Assembly: GCA_012513125.1 (NCBI GenBank)
Contig: JAAZCS010000172.1
Span: forward strand, 1-7,863
From: Treponema sp.
GTDB taxonomy: Bacteria; Spirochaetota; Spirochaetia; Treponematales; Treponemataceae
DNA: 7,863 bases
Direction: 5' to 3'
This document shows, one piece after another, positions 1-7,368 of the stretch. Within the stretch, counting starts at the first letter, position 1. Each line of letters opens with the position of its first letter. A program made the position numbers and the translations under genes. Below the pieces are notes generated by a model that did no database searches, was not told where the DNA came from, and saw nothing but the letters and a program-made list of their open reading frames with translations.

Positions 1-4
1 CAGA

Positions 5-274
5 TTAATATTTTAAAAAACTTGATTCATTACCATTTTTCTCATATTCCAACTTTTTGTTTTGAAGCTGTCTTAATTCTTCAGTTAAATTATTTATTTC
101 ATTTTGAAATTCAGTCTTCTTTTTTTCATAATTTCTTACTGGTGCTGAATTTCTAAAATATGCATTATATACTTTTGCAGTATCAACAACACCAAATTTT
201 GTTATTTGTTGTGCAAAAATACTAGAAATACTTAAAAAACTTAATGTTAAAACAAAAGTAATTATTTTTTTCAT
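5..274 (-). CDS. skp: OmpH/Skp-family periplasmic chaperone, short (89 aa), probably truncated
   Basis: This is a periplasmic holdase of the OmpH/Skp family, which binds unfolded outer-membrane proteins between the Sec translocon and BamA. Residues 1-21 form a signal peptide (MKK, hydrophobic core, I-F-A cleavage site before QQ). Residues about 24-46 match the family N-terminus (KFGVVDTAKVYNAYF). From about 47 on there is a charged, heptad-like helix (EKKKTEFQNEINNLTEELRQ), the start of the coiled-coil tentacle. Family members are usually about 150-190 residues, so this frame ends inside the tentacle and lacks the returning helix and the closing strands of the body. I chose the ATG at 274 because AGAGG lies 6 bases upstream; a TTG two codons earlier would touch that site directly. 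The ATG lies 11 bases after the bamA stop, so the two are probably co-transcribed and coupled. The early TAA could be a real nonsense mutation, a sequence error or a lineage feature. Family assignment is good; integrity is uncertain. Confidence 0.8.
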   Translation of the reverse strand: MKKIITFVLTLSFLSISSIFAQQITKFGVVDTAKVYNAYFRNSAPVRNYEKKKTEFQNEINNLTEELRQLQNKKLEYEKNGNESSFLKY

Positions 275-280
275 AAACAA

Positions 281-285
281 CCTCT
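281..285 (-). promoter_or_regulatory. Ribosome binding site of skp, directly after the bamA stop codon
   Basis: AGAGG on the minus strand directly follows the bamA TAA and is 6 bases from the skp ATG. It decides the skp start (ATG at 274, not TTG at 280). Because ribosomes ending bamA stop right on this site, coupled translation is likely (inference). Confidence 0.75.
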
Positions 286-2721
286 TTATTTATTTACAAT
301 ATTAAATGATAGAACAAACTGGAACGTATTTGTGTAGTACAAGTCACTTGAACCCATATTCCAACCATAATCATCATGTTTGAACTTCCATGCAAATAAA
401 AGATGCAATGGAAATTGAGGCAACAAAATTCTTATTCCAGGTCCCATACTAAAATAGATATCATTCAATGAAGTTGAAGTAAGCATTGCTGCAGGTGTAT
501 CTTTTACAATAACTGTATCAAAAAAGCCATCAACACCAAGAACATTAGGCACTACAGGAATTCGTAACTCTAATCTATTTGATAACAACGATAATCCTTT
601 TCCATCTGTTAAATTATATAATTCAGTCCAACCTCTTCCGTATATCATTCCATCACCATACAATTTGTTTGTATCAGAAATAGTAGTTCCAGCAACAGGG
701 AAAATCATAGATAATGAAGTTGAAGCTGCCAAAACTGCTTTGAAAGACCATTTTTCCGTGATAGGAATATTAAAAAGTGTTTGATAAGCTTCAAGAATTG
801 TGTCACTTCTAAAATAGAAATCTTTTTCTACTTTTGGAATAAGACCGTTCCAAGCTATTTTTTCACTAGCAAACCATCCTTTTGAAGGATCATAATTTAT
901 ATCCCTATTATCAACAGAAAAACTTGCCCATAATGTATTTTGTAATCCGAGTGTATTCGCATATTGAGATACACTTGTATCAACAGGAATTGAAATACTT
1001 TGATTATAATTATTTATTTTTAACGATGTATTAATTCCACCAGATAAATTTAAAATCGCATAATTTGGAGTCCATCTTCTACCTAACGCAGAACCCAAAC
1101 TTAAAATTAAAGATTCATAGTTCATATAATAATCAGTTTGATTAAACGACATATTTGGAAGCCACATATTTACTAAAGTTGTTGCACTTTTCTTCATAAC
1201 AGAAAATGTTTCAGAAAAAGCAATAGGAAGTTTTCCTATCCAGTTTTGCCCAAATGTAAAATCTATTGACTGTTGAGAAGAAGAAAGATTCGTAGAAACT
1301 GATACTGATTTTCCTTCACCGAAAAGGTTGGAATTTTCAAGTTTCAAGAAACCTGATATTGGTAATGATTGAGGATCTGTAGCTCCAGAAAAAGTTAATC
1401 CCACTTGCAAAGCCATTGTTGACTGTTCTTCAACAGAGATAATAATATCAACTAAATTAGGTTCAGATCCACCTTGAAACTCAGGAACAATATTTGAGAA
1501 ATATTGCGTATTAGATAAATTTCGTAAACCATTTAGCAATGCATCTCTTGAAAAAACATCACCAGTTTCAAGTGGCAATTCACGAAGTATTACGCTATCT
1601 TTTGTTTTTGTATTTCCTTTTACAATTATATTCTCAACATGACTTCTTGTACGCTCTTTTATTCTTAATTTATATGAAATTATATGTCTTTCAGAGTCTT
1701 TTATTACTTCAGGATAATATTCATTTGACATATAGCCATTTGAATAATATAGCCCCGTAATTGCTTCCAAACTTTCTTCAAATTTAGTGCTATTATAAAT
1801 ACTACCTTTATTCAATTTCATCTGAGCCATTAATTCTCTTGATGAAAAAACTTCATTTCCTTCAAATTCAATTCCGCCAAAAACATATTGAAATCCTTCC
1901 ATGATAATAAAATTTAAATCATTTTCATTTCGTGATTTTTTTTCATTAGGATTCGTTGTTATTTGTACATCGATTACACTAGCGTCAGCATATCCTTTTT
2001 CACCGTAAAATTTAACTATTTCTTTTTTATCTAGCTCCAAATTTGATGATAGATATGCTCCTTCCCTAAAAAGTCCAACTTCTTTTGAAGTAAGTCGATT
2101 TTTCAAAATTCCATCAAAAACGATTGTATTACCACTAATAGTAATATTAGTAATAACAGTACTCATGCCTTCTTTGATATTGAAAACAATGTCTACACCT
2201 TTATCTGTTTTGTTTACTTGATGTGATACTGATGAATTTGAATAACCTTTTTCCAAACAAAAACTACGAATAATTCTTTCATCGGACAAAATTTTTGTTT
2301 CAGAATATACATCCGATACTTTCGCCTTTATTTTTTCTCGTAATTCACCATTTCTGATTTTTAAATTACCTTTAAATGAAATAGAGGTGATTATAGGTTT
2401 TTCTACAACTTGGAAAACAACAAGAACATCATCTGTATTTTTAGAAGCATGTTTTATATAAGGTATTATATCATCAAAAAATTCAATCGAATAAAGCCTA
2501 TCCAAAATTATTGTATAAATAGATTCTGTAAATGGTAAACCAATATACGAACTTACGACTCCAGATAAATCTGAACGATTTATAGCTTTTAATCCTTCAA
2601 ACTCTATTTTGGAAATTGGTTCATCCCAGTACCACTCACCTTCATCATTTGACTGTTGAGCTGTCACAGAACAAACAGCTAAAATCAAAAAACATAAAAT
2701 ACCAAACACACGGCGACTCAT
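286..2721 (-). CDS. bamA: Outer-membrane protein assembly factor BamA (Omp85 family)
   Basis: This is the central outer-membrane insertase, which folds beta-barrel proteins into the outer membrane. The 811 residues fit the family (about 800-840). Residues 1-21 are a signal peptide with a V-T-A cleavage site before QQ. Five POTRA domains follow in the periplasm, at about 36-109, 110-185, 188-276, 277-357 and 360-433. Each opens with the usual strand pattern, such as ISKIEFEGLKAI, ITSISFKGNLKI, VFGGIEFEGNEVF and VENIIVKGNTKT. The barrel covers about 434-811. It carries the Omp85 signature D-N-R-D-x4-P-S-K-G at 604-615 and the conserved loop-6 R-G-aromatic motif at 696-698 (GRGW), which corresponds to VRGF. 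The last strand ends FVLSFNIVNK, so the chain does not finish on the usual terminal aromatic residue. The ATG at 2721 has GGGAG 6 bases upstream. It lies 49 bases after tamB and 11 bases before skp, as expected of an outer-membrane biogenesis operon. TamA is also an Omp85 protein but has three POTRAs, so BamA is the right name. Confidence 0.96.
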   Translation of the reverse strand: MSRRVFGILCFLILAVCSVTAQQSNDEGEWYWDEPISKIEFEGLKAINRSDLSGVVSSYIGLPFTESIYTIILDRLYSIEFFDDIIPYIKHASKNTDDVLVVFQVVEKPIITSISFKGNLKIRNGELREKIKAKVSDVYSETKILSDERIIRSFCLEKGYSNSSVSHQVNKTDKGVDIVFNIKEGMSTVITNITISGNTIVFDGILKNRLTSKEVGLFREGAYLSSNLELDKKEIVKFYGEKGYADASVIDVQITTNPNEKKSRNENDLNFIIMEGFQYVFGGIEFEGNEVFSSRELMAQMKLNKGSIYNSTKFEESLEAITGLYYSNGYMSNEYYPEVIKDSERHIISYKLRIKERTRSHVENIIVKGNTKTKDSVILRELPLETGDVFSRDALLNGLRNLSNTQYFSNIVPEFQGGSEPNLVDIIISVEEQSTMALQVGLTFSGATDPQSLPISGFLKLENSNLFGEGKSVSVSTNLSSSQQSIDFTFGQNWIGKLPIAFSETFSVMKKSATTLVNMWLPNMSFNQTDYYMNYESLILSLGSALGRRWTPNYAILNLSGGINTSLKINNYNQSISIPVDTSVSQYANTLGLQNTLWASFSVDNRDINYDPSKGWFASEKIAWNGLIPKVEKDFYFRSDTILEAYQTLFNIPITEKWSFKAVLAASTSLSMIFPVAGTTISDTNKLYGDGMIYGRGWTELYNLTDGKGLSLLSNRLELRIPVVPNVLGVDGFFDTVIVKDTPAAMLTSTSLNDIYFSMGPGIRILLPQFPLHLLFAWKFKHDDYGWNMGSSDLYYTNTFQFVLSFNIVNK

Positions 2722-2727
2722 AAATGA

Positions 2728-2732
2728 CTCCC
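2728..2732 (-). promoter_or_regulatory. Ribosome binding site of bamA, abutting a hairpin
   Basis: GGGAG on the minus strand is 6 bases before the bamA ATG. Only one base separates it from the foot of the hairpin at 2734-2757, so opening or breathing of that stem, or a protein bound to it, could affect access to the site (inference). Confidence 0.7.
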
Positions 2733-2733
2733 A

Positions 2734-2757
2734 TCTATAAGATTATAATCCTATAGA
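2734..2757 (-). promoter_or_regulatory. 24-base hairpin/palindrome between tamB and bamA
   Basis: The minus-strand sequence folds on itself as a 10-bp stem with a UAUA tetraloop. The outer arm is UCUAUA paired with UAUAGA, and the inner part is the perfect palindrome GATTATAATC. The only non-Watson-Crick pair is a G-U wobble (2751 with 2740), which is stable in the tamB-bamA transcript but would be an A-C mismatch in RNA of the other strand. No U-tract follows, and the bamA ribosome binding site begins one base later, so an ordinary terminator is unlikely. It may be an mRNA processing or stability element, a translation-modulating stem, or a DNA operator, since the near-palindrome would suit a dimeric regulator. 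The core also contains TATAAT on this strand, but no convincing -35 box lies at 16-18 bp. The structure is seen; the function is inferred. Confidence 0.6.
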
Positions 2758-2770
2758 CATATATAATTTT

Positions 2771-5700
2771 TTAAAATGAAAATTTCCAAGAAAGTGTTAA
2801 TGACGTAAAAGGAACATATTGCTTATTCAACATAGCCTCAATATCAGGGGCAACATTCAACCTTACATTACAATAAGGAGAATCTATTTCCAATCCTAAT
2901 TCTGGTTGAAATATCAATTTACCAGATACAGGAACAGATATAATACTCTTTGTTTCATAAGTAAAATGCAACATAGCATCTACATACAATGCACTTCCAA
3001 AGTACTTACCAATATAAACAGTTGAATTATCAAAAAAGTTACCGATTGAGACATTTTGTCCAAAAGTATTTCCTTTCATACCTATATTAAGTGTATTTTG
3101 AAGGACATTGGTTCGTAAAGAAAATATATCAAAATTCAATAAATCACGCAACTTGTTTTCAACACTTCTTACTACTGTCGACTGAATTGCATAATCACTT
3201 GCTGCAAATATCAAATCGCCTATATTATTTGAATCTGCAATTGCTATTTGTCCTAGTAAATTTTTAATTTCATTCTCGGACATTGATGGAATAGATGTAA
3301 AACGAGGATTTAAATTCTGCAAATATTGATTTTTAACTTCAAGATTTATTCTTATTAAATTGCCCGAATCATCTTTTTCCCTTGTTTCAGCAATCAAAGT
3401 AACAAGAGGATTAGTAATTTCAGTAGAATTAAATAAAATATTTCCTTCTTTTATATAAAAACTTCTATTTAGATACATAATGTCGCCAGATTTTAATGCA
3501 AGATTACCATCAATCTGATAAATACTAGAAGGTTGATCAATTTTTAATCTTAATGCTGAGTTAGGAACAAAAACTGCCCTTAAAATTGGATTAAAATTGA
3601 CTATTGCATGTGTTCCCAAAAGTACATCTAAATCAGTCACAACCTTAATACGTGGGTATTCGAATGTAAAATTCTCATTGTCCTCTTTATTCAAATTAGT
3701 TATTGCGGATGTAATATTCACATTTTCACCAAATAGTTTTCCTTTAAGCGTAAATACCTTCATCTCATAATGATAATCAAGATCAAAAGTTGTTTTTCCT
3801 GATACACTAAAAGTTTTTGTCTTGAAATTTACATTTACAGTTTCGTTTGGTATTGATGATACAGCCCCTTCTATATGTGCAAGCTTTAGTTTATTAAATA
3901 CTACATCACAATTCAATTTCACTTTTGGAGAATTTTTAATATTGTAAATATTTTCTTTCACCCTTAGCATATTATTTTCCATTGTTATATCAATTCTCTT
4001 TACAGAAGCTTTATCTTTTAATAAAAATGGAATTCGGGCTACAGGTGAATCTATGTATAAATCTCCTGTAAATGACGGATTATTTAGTGTACCATCAAAC
4101 TTTATATCACCAAATAAGGTTCCTTTTTCAAAAACATAGAATTCATCCAAGTTAAAATATGAAAGTATTGATGTACAATCTCCTTTTATATTGCTCACGT
4201 CTAATGTCGTTCTATTCTTATCAACATGACCATTGATATCAACATTTAAAAAATCTTTATTTTTTATATATGCTTCTATATTCTTATTCTCATCAAAAAC
4301 ACCATATAAACCAATATTATCTGACGAGAAGAATGTTACTTTATTTTGATTATATAAAAATGAAATATCGAATGTTATTGGCTTATTCATAAACGTTCCT
4401 GACATGTTATTTACGCCTAATGTCACATTTACAGAAGAAGGGAGAAAGCTATTCTCTTTTTTTAAGTAATTATCTACTTTTAATTCAAGTGGAATTATTA
4501 TGGATTTTCTTATCAAATATGTGTTTATAGTTGCCTTTGCACCACCAGACATAGTGTCTAAAGAGAATTTCAATGACAAATCATTTATCTGATGCCGAGA
4601 ATAATTCACGCTTAAATTGTCAATGGATAAATCCCTATCTTCTAAGAAAACAGAGCCTTTAACAACAGCAAAATCGTTTGCTAATAAGATTTGTGCTTTA
4701 TGCAGATTAAGAGACGCTGATGGATGTTCCAAAGTTCCAGCAATGTACGCAGAGGCTGTTATTGTGTTTCCATTGTTCTTTAATTCTGCAAATCGATTAA
4801 TTGACAATTCATTTATCTGAATTTGAGCATCCATATATAAAGATTGTTTTAAGAATTGAATCGAGAATTTTTCCCTATCCGGATTTGAAAACTTTGCATC
4901 CACCGAAATACTTTCACTCGATAAAGGATTCTGTAGATTTACATTCAAATTAGCGGCTTCAAAAATATTTTCATTTATATTCAGTGATAAATTAGCATCA
5001 CCTTCAAGTGCAGAAAATAAATCAGTATATGAAACAGATGAGAACTGAGCTCCATACTTGCTTATGTTTCCAACCAATCGTAGTTTTGGTGAATCAGAAA
5101 TATTTGATTCTGCCTTTTCTATTTCAAGTCGATTAATTCTTACATCAGGTCCATACAGTGGTGAATATGAAAAATCAGTTCTTGTAGAAGCCAATATAGA
5201 CGTTTTATTATAAACAAACGGAAGATTCTCAAAATTTACAAAACCTTCAACTAAAGAAGATTCATTTATTCTTATCTCCGAACTAAATACATAATCACCA
5301 TTTATATTGATTATTTCTGGCATTATCGTTCCACTTAAATAATAAGGAACACTTCCGGAATTTAAATTCAATTGAAAAAACATATCTGAAGAATCAATCA
5401 TTCTATCAATAGATCCAGAAGCTTCTAAATTGAACTTATTGTAGATTAATGACAACCTATCTATTTGAATAGATTGTTCATTTCCATTTAGCGAAATCAT
5501 TGCTATTTGATTTTCTTTTTTTGTATTTGCAAAAAGAATATAAGGAACGCTATATGAAACTGAACTAAAATCAGTTGATAAGAACATATCGCTTGAAATC
5601 ATATATGGCTTCAACTTTGAACCGATTGAAGATAGTTTTGTTCCTGTTTCTTTTTTTAATATGGCGGCAGCATAATTCAATATACTATCAGGATGAATTC

Positions 5701-7207
5701 TGTTTAAAGAAACATTTGTTTGAATATACTTTGAATCAGTTAAATAACTTCCATTCATCAATATTTGAGAAGGCTCAGTATCTTCTACATTAGAATAATC
5801 TTGAACTTCGAATGTAAAATCATACGATGATAATTCCGGTCTTACCATAATCTGAAGAGCGGTTAATGACAAATCATCAACAAATATTTGAGGTGAGAAA
5901 ATCATAAAACCTTTTTGCTGAGAATCAAAAAACAATTCAGTAGATAAATAATTTCCGCTTGGAAGAAGGAATTTTTGAATATCAATAAATCCCGAAACTA
6001 AAAGATTATTAAATATTACATTCAAATCAATATTGAAAAGGTAATTATTTCCATCTAAATCAATCTTTACATTCGATTCTTTCTCATCTCCATGAACATC
6101 AAAAGTAGAGTCTATTTGCCCAAAATTATTGCTTGCCACAAAAAGATTTTTTCCATTACTAGAAATATTTCCTTTCAATGAATAATCAATTTCTTTTGCT
6201 TTTACATTATACTTAAAAAATGAATCTGTATTTATGGACAATGGTGACAATCCTTTTATGCTAACCTTTTTGTCCAAGGAATTTAAAATTGATAATGGTT
6301 CAAAATCATTGCTTTTTACATTAACTTCAAAATCAGTTGAATCAAAATCATAAACAAGATTCAGCAATAAAGGAACATTAGTTTGAATTGTATTTACTAT
6401 TATTTTTTCATTTTGATAATTCATAATTAAATTCAACTTTTTAAAACCAAAATTTCCATATTTCACATCAGATAATGATATTTGAATTGAAGCATTCTCA
6501 ATATCCTCGGGAATTATTCCTTTTAGTGATAATTTTCCCTCTCCAACCTGATTTGATGATAAAAGTTTATATGACATATTTACGTCTGATTGAATTGTAA
6601 AGTTTTTATTTCTAAATGAATGTAAAAGCTGAATTTTAGTAAATAAAAAATCTACTCCAAATATTTTATTTTCATAATGAACAAACAGATTTTTTATGCT
6701 TATATTCTGAGGAATCATTCTTCGTATTTCATCATTAAAAAAGATATCTTGTTCTATTGTATTTTTACTATTTTTTGCAACTTCATTTTTGCTGTTTAAA
6801 TTTGAACCGTCTGATTTATTTTTATTCATTAGTTTTAATATTGGATTAATATTTACTGTTACACCGTCAATCAAAATATTTTGAAAAGCTTTCTGATAAT
6901 CTTTTTTTAATAACTCAATCAAATTGTAATTAATTTTTACTTTTTTAATTTCCAAAACAGAGTCTTTATCTACATTGCTTATATTGATTTCATTTATAGA
7001 AAAAGTAGACAAAATTGATGGTGAAAGAGAATCATAATGAATTACTAATCCGGTTGAATCTTCAATTTTGTTAATCTGATTATCTACTATCGTTTTTAAT
7101 GTTGCTGAAAACTTATTTAAAATAGGTTTTGCAATAAAAACAGATGATAAAATGAGAATTATAAAAATGATGCTAACAATTTTTGTAGCTGATGATAACC
7201 GTTTCAT
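2771..7207 (-). CDS. tamB: TamB-like intermembrane protein (TamB/DUF490 C-terminal domain)
   Basis: This is a very large periplasm-spanning protein of the AsmA/TamB family, anchored in the inner membrane. Such proteins form long hydrophobic beta-grooves thought to carry phospholipid to the outer membrane, and their C-terminus contacts an Omp85 partner. The 1478 residues begin with an uncleaved anchor (hydrophobic 8-26, after MKRLSSATK). A polar Asn/Lys-rich linker lies at about 126-154. A long series of beta-strand repeats runs from about 155 to 1090. It includes the family turn G-T-L-x-(H/N)-P-S (EHPS near 826 and NNPS near 1043). The C-terminal TamB domain covers about 1100-1478, with GDIMYLNRSF at 1241-1250, N-P at 1266-1267, the signature SMSENEIKNLLG at 1308-1319, VYIGKYFG at 1397-1404 and the ending LTLSWKFSF. 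E. coli TamB is shorter (1259). I chose ATG 7207 because AGGA lies 5 bases upstream; the in-frame TTG at 7249 has no such site. No tamA is adjacent, so BamA is the likely partner, as reported for Borrelia. Confidence 0.93.
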   Translation of the reverse strand: MKRLSSATKIVSIIFIILILSSVFIAKPILNKFSATLKTIVDNQINKIEDSTGLVIHYDSLSPSILSTFSINEINISNVDKDSVLEIKKVKINYNLIELLKKDYQKAFQNILIDGVTVNINPILKLMNKNKSDGSNLNSKNEVAKNSKNTIEQDIFFNDEIRRMIPQNISIKNLFVHYENKIFGVDFLFTKIQLLHSFRNKNFTIQSDVNMSYKLLSSNQVGEGKLSLKGIIPEDIENASIQISLSDVKYGNFGFKKLNLIMNYQNEKIIVNTIQTNVPLLLNLVYDFDSTDFEVNVKSNDFEPLSILNSLDKKVSIKGLSPLSINTDSFFKYNVKAKEIDYSLKGNISSNGKNLFVASNNFGQIDSTFDVHGDEKESNVKIDLDGNNYLFNIDLNVIFNNLLVSGFIDIQKFLLPSGNYLSTELFFDSQQKGFMIFSPQIFVDDLSLTALQIMVRPELSSYDFTFEVQDYSNVEDTEPSQILMNGSYLTDSKYIQTNVSLNRIHPDSILNYAAAILKKETGTKLSSIGSKLKPYMISSDMFLSTDFSSVSYSVPYILFANTKKENQIAMISLNGNEQSIQIDRLSLIYNKFNLEASGSIDRMIDSSDMFFQLNLNSGSVPYYLSGTIMPEIININGDYVFSSEIRINESSLVEGFVNFENLPFVYNKTSILASTRTDFSYSPLYGPDVRINRLEIEKAESNISDSPKLRLVGNISKYGAQFSSVSYTDLFSALEGDANLSLNINENIFEAANLNVNLQNPLSSESISVDAKFSNPDREKFSIQFLKQSLYMDAQIQINELSINRFAELKNNGNTITASAYIAGTLEHPSASLNLHKAQILLANDFAVVKGSVFLEDRDLSIDNLSVNYSRHQINDLSLKFSLDTMSGGAKATINTYLIRKSIIIPLELKVDNYLKKENSFLPSSVNVTLGVNNMSGTFMNKPITFDISFLYNQNKVTFFSSDNIGLYGVFDENKNIEAYIKNKDFLNVDINGHVDKNRTTLDVSNIKGDCTSILSYFNLDEFYVFEKGTLFGDIKFDGTLNNPSFTGDLYIDSPVARIPFLLKDKASVKRIDITMENNMLRVKENIYNIKNSPKVKLNCDVVFNKLKLAHIEGAVSSIPNETVNVNFKTKTFSVSGKTTFDLDYHYEMKVFTLKGKLFGENVNITSAITNLNKEDNENFTFEYPRIKVVTDLDVLLGTHAIVNFNPILRAVFVPNSALRLKIDQPSSIYQIDGNLALKSGDIMYLNRSFYIKEGNILFNSTEITNPLVTLIAETREKDDSGNLIRINLEVKNQYLQNLNPRFTSIPSMSENEIKNLLGQIAIADSNNIGDLIFAASDYAIQSTVVRSVENKLRDLLNFDIFSLRTNVLQNTLNIGMKGNTFGQNVSIGNFFDNSTVYIGKYFGSALYVDAMLHFTYETKSIISVPVSGKLIFQPELGLEIDSPYCNVRLNVAPDIEAMLNKQYVPFTSLTLSWKFSF

Positions 7208-7212
7208 CTTTT

Positions 7213-7216
7213 TCCT
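7213..7216 (-). promoter_or_regulatory. Ribosome binding site that fixes the tamB start
   Basis: AGGA on the minus strand is 5 bases before the ATG at 7207. The in-frame TTG at 7249, which would add 14 residues before the membrane anchor, is preceded only by AT-rich sequence with no purine-rich site. Confidence 0.65.
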
Positions 7217-7262
7217 ATTTGAAATTCTAAAAAAAGAGACTAAACCCAATTTTAATCAGACT

Positions 7263-7291
7263 ATTTTAACAGAAAATCCATTTAATTTATA
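7263..7291 (-). promoter_or_regulatory. Candidate sigma-70-type promoter of the tamB-bamA-skp operon
   Basis: On the minus strand, TAAAAT (7268-7263) matches five of six bases of the -10 consensus, with TATAAA (7291-7286) 17 bp upstream as a weak -35 (three of six). TATAAA could itself be an alternative -10 box. Transcription would start near 7256, leaving a leader of about 50 bases. In DNA this AT-rich such matches arise by chance, so only the location in the divergent gap supports it. Confidence 0.3.
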
Positions 7292-7293
7292 GA

Positions 7294-7330
7294 TTAATAC
7301 CATTAGATTATTTATTTTTATCGGTATTAA
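7294..7330. repeat. 8-bp inverted repeat between divergent promoters, possible operator
   Basis: TTAATACC (7294-7301) and GGTATTAA (7323-7330) are perfect inverted copies separated by 21 bases. The right arm lies in the -35/-10 spacer of the candidate tmk promoter, and the left arm lies just upstream of the candidate tamB -35. Both arms lie upstream of the predicted tmk and tamB starts, so a role as a DNA-binding site is more natural than an RNA hairpin. Arm centres are 29 bp apart, nearly three helical turns. Chance occurrence in AT-rich DNA cannot be excluded, though the CC/GG ends make it less trivial. Confidence 0.35.
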
Positions 7331-7339
7331 AATTATAAT
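7311..7339 (+). promoter_or_regulatory. Candidate sigma-70-type promoter of tmk
   Basis: A perfect TATAAT (7334-7339) has a weak -35, TTTATT (7311-7316), at the ideal 17-bp spacing. The predicted start near 7346 gives a short leader of about 23 bases that includes the AGGGAG ribosome binding site. This is the strongest -10 match in the gap, but it is unproven. Confidence 0.5.
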
Positions 7340-7356
7340 GAGAATGCATTTTTATT

Positions 7357-7362
7357 AGGGAG
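7357..7362 (+). promoter_or_regulatory. Ribosome binding site of tmk
   Basis: AGGGAG is 6 bases before the ATG at 7369. It is a strong Shine-Dalgarno match and supports this start; the next in-frame ATG is 22 codons on, after the P-loop. Confidence 0.75.
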
Positions 7363-7368
7363 ATATTT

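Noticed and set aside
1539..1760. Plus-strand open frame of 73 codons opposite bamA
   Set aside because: It lies wholly inside the well-supported bamA, has no clear ribosome binding site or recognisable domain, and looks like an antisense shadow.
2656..2721. BamA signal sequence as a lipoprotein signal (L-A-V-C at residues 14-17)
   Set aside because: Valine at -1 is not accepted in lipoboxes, and a good signal peptidase I site (V-T-A before QQ) lies just after; BamA proteins are not lipoproteins.
2734..2757. Rho-independent terminator after tamB
   Set aside because: The stem is AT-rich and followed by GGGAG and the bamA start rather than a run of U residues, so efficient termination is not expected.
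4617..4820. Plus-strand open frame of 67 codons opposite tamB
   Set aside because: It is an antisense shadow of the conserved TamB repeat region; the protein resembles no family I know and it has no promoter context.
5575..5793. Plus-strand open frame of 72 codons opposite tamB
   Set aside because: Again wholly antisense to tamB, with biased composition typical of a reverse-frame read-out and no start signals.
7208..7249. TTG at 7249 as the tamB start
   Set aside because: It lacks a Shine-Dalgarno site, while ATG at 7207 has AGGA at 5 bases and starts a normal K/R-plus-hydrophobic membrane anchor.
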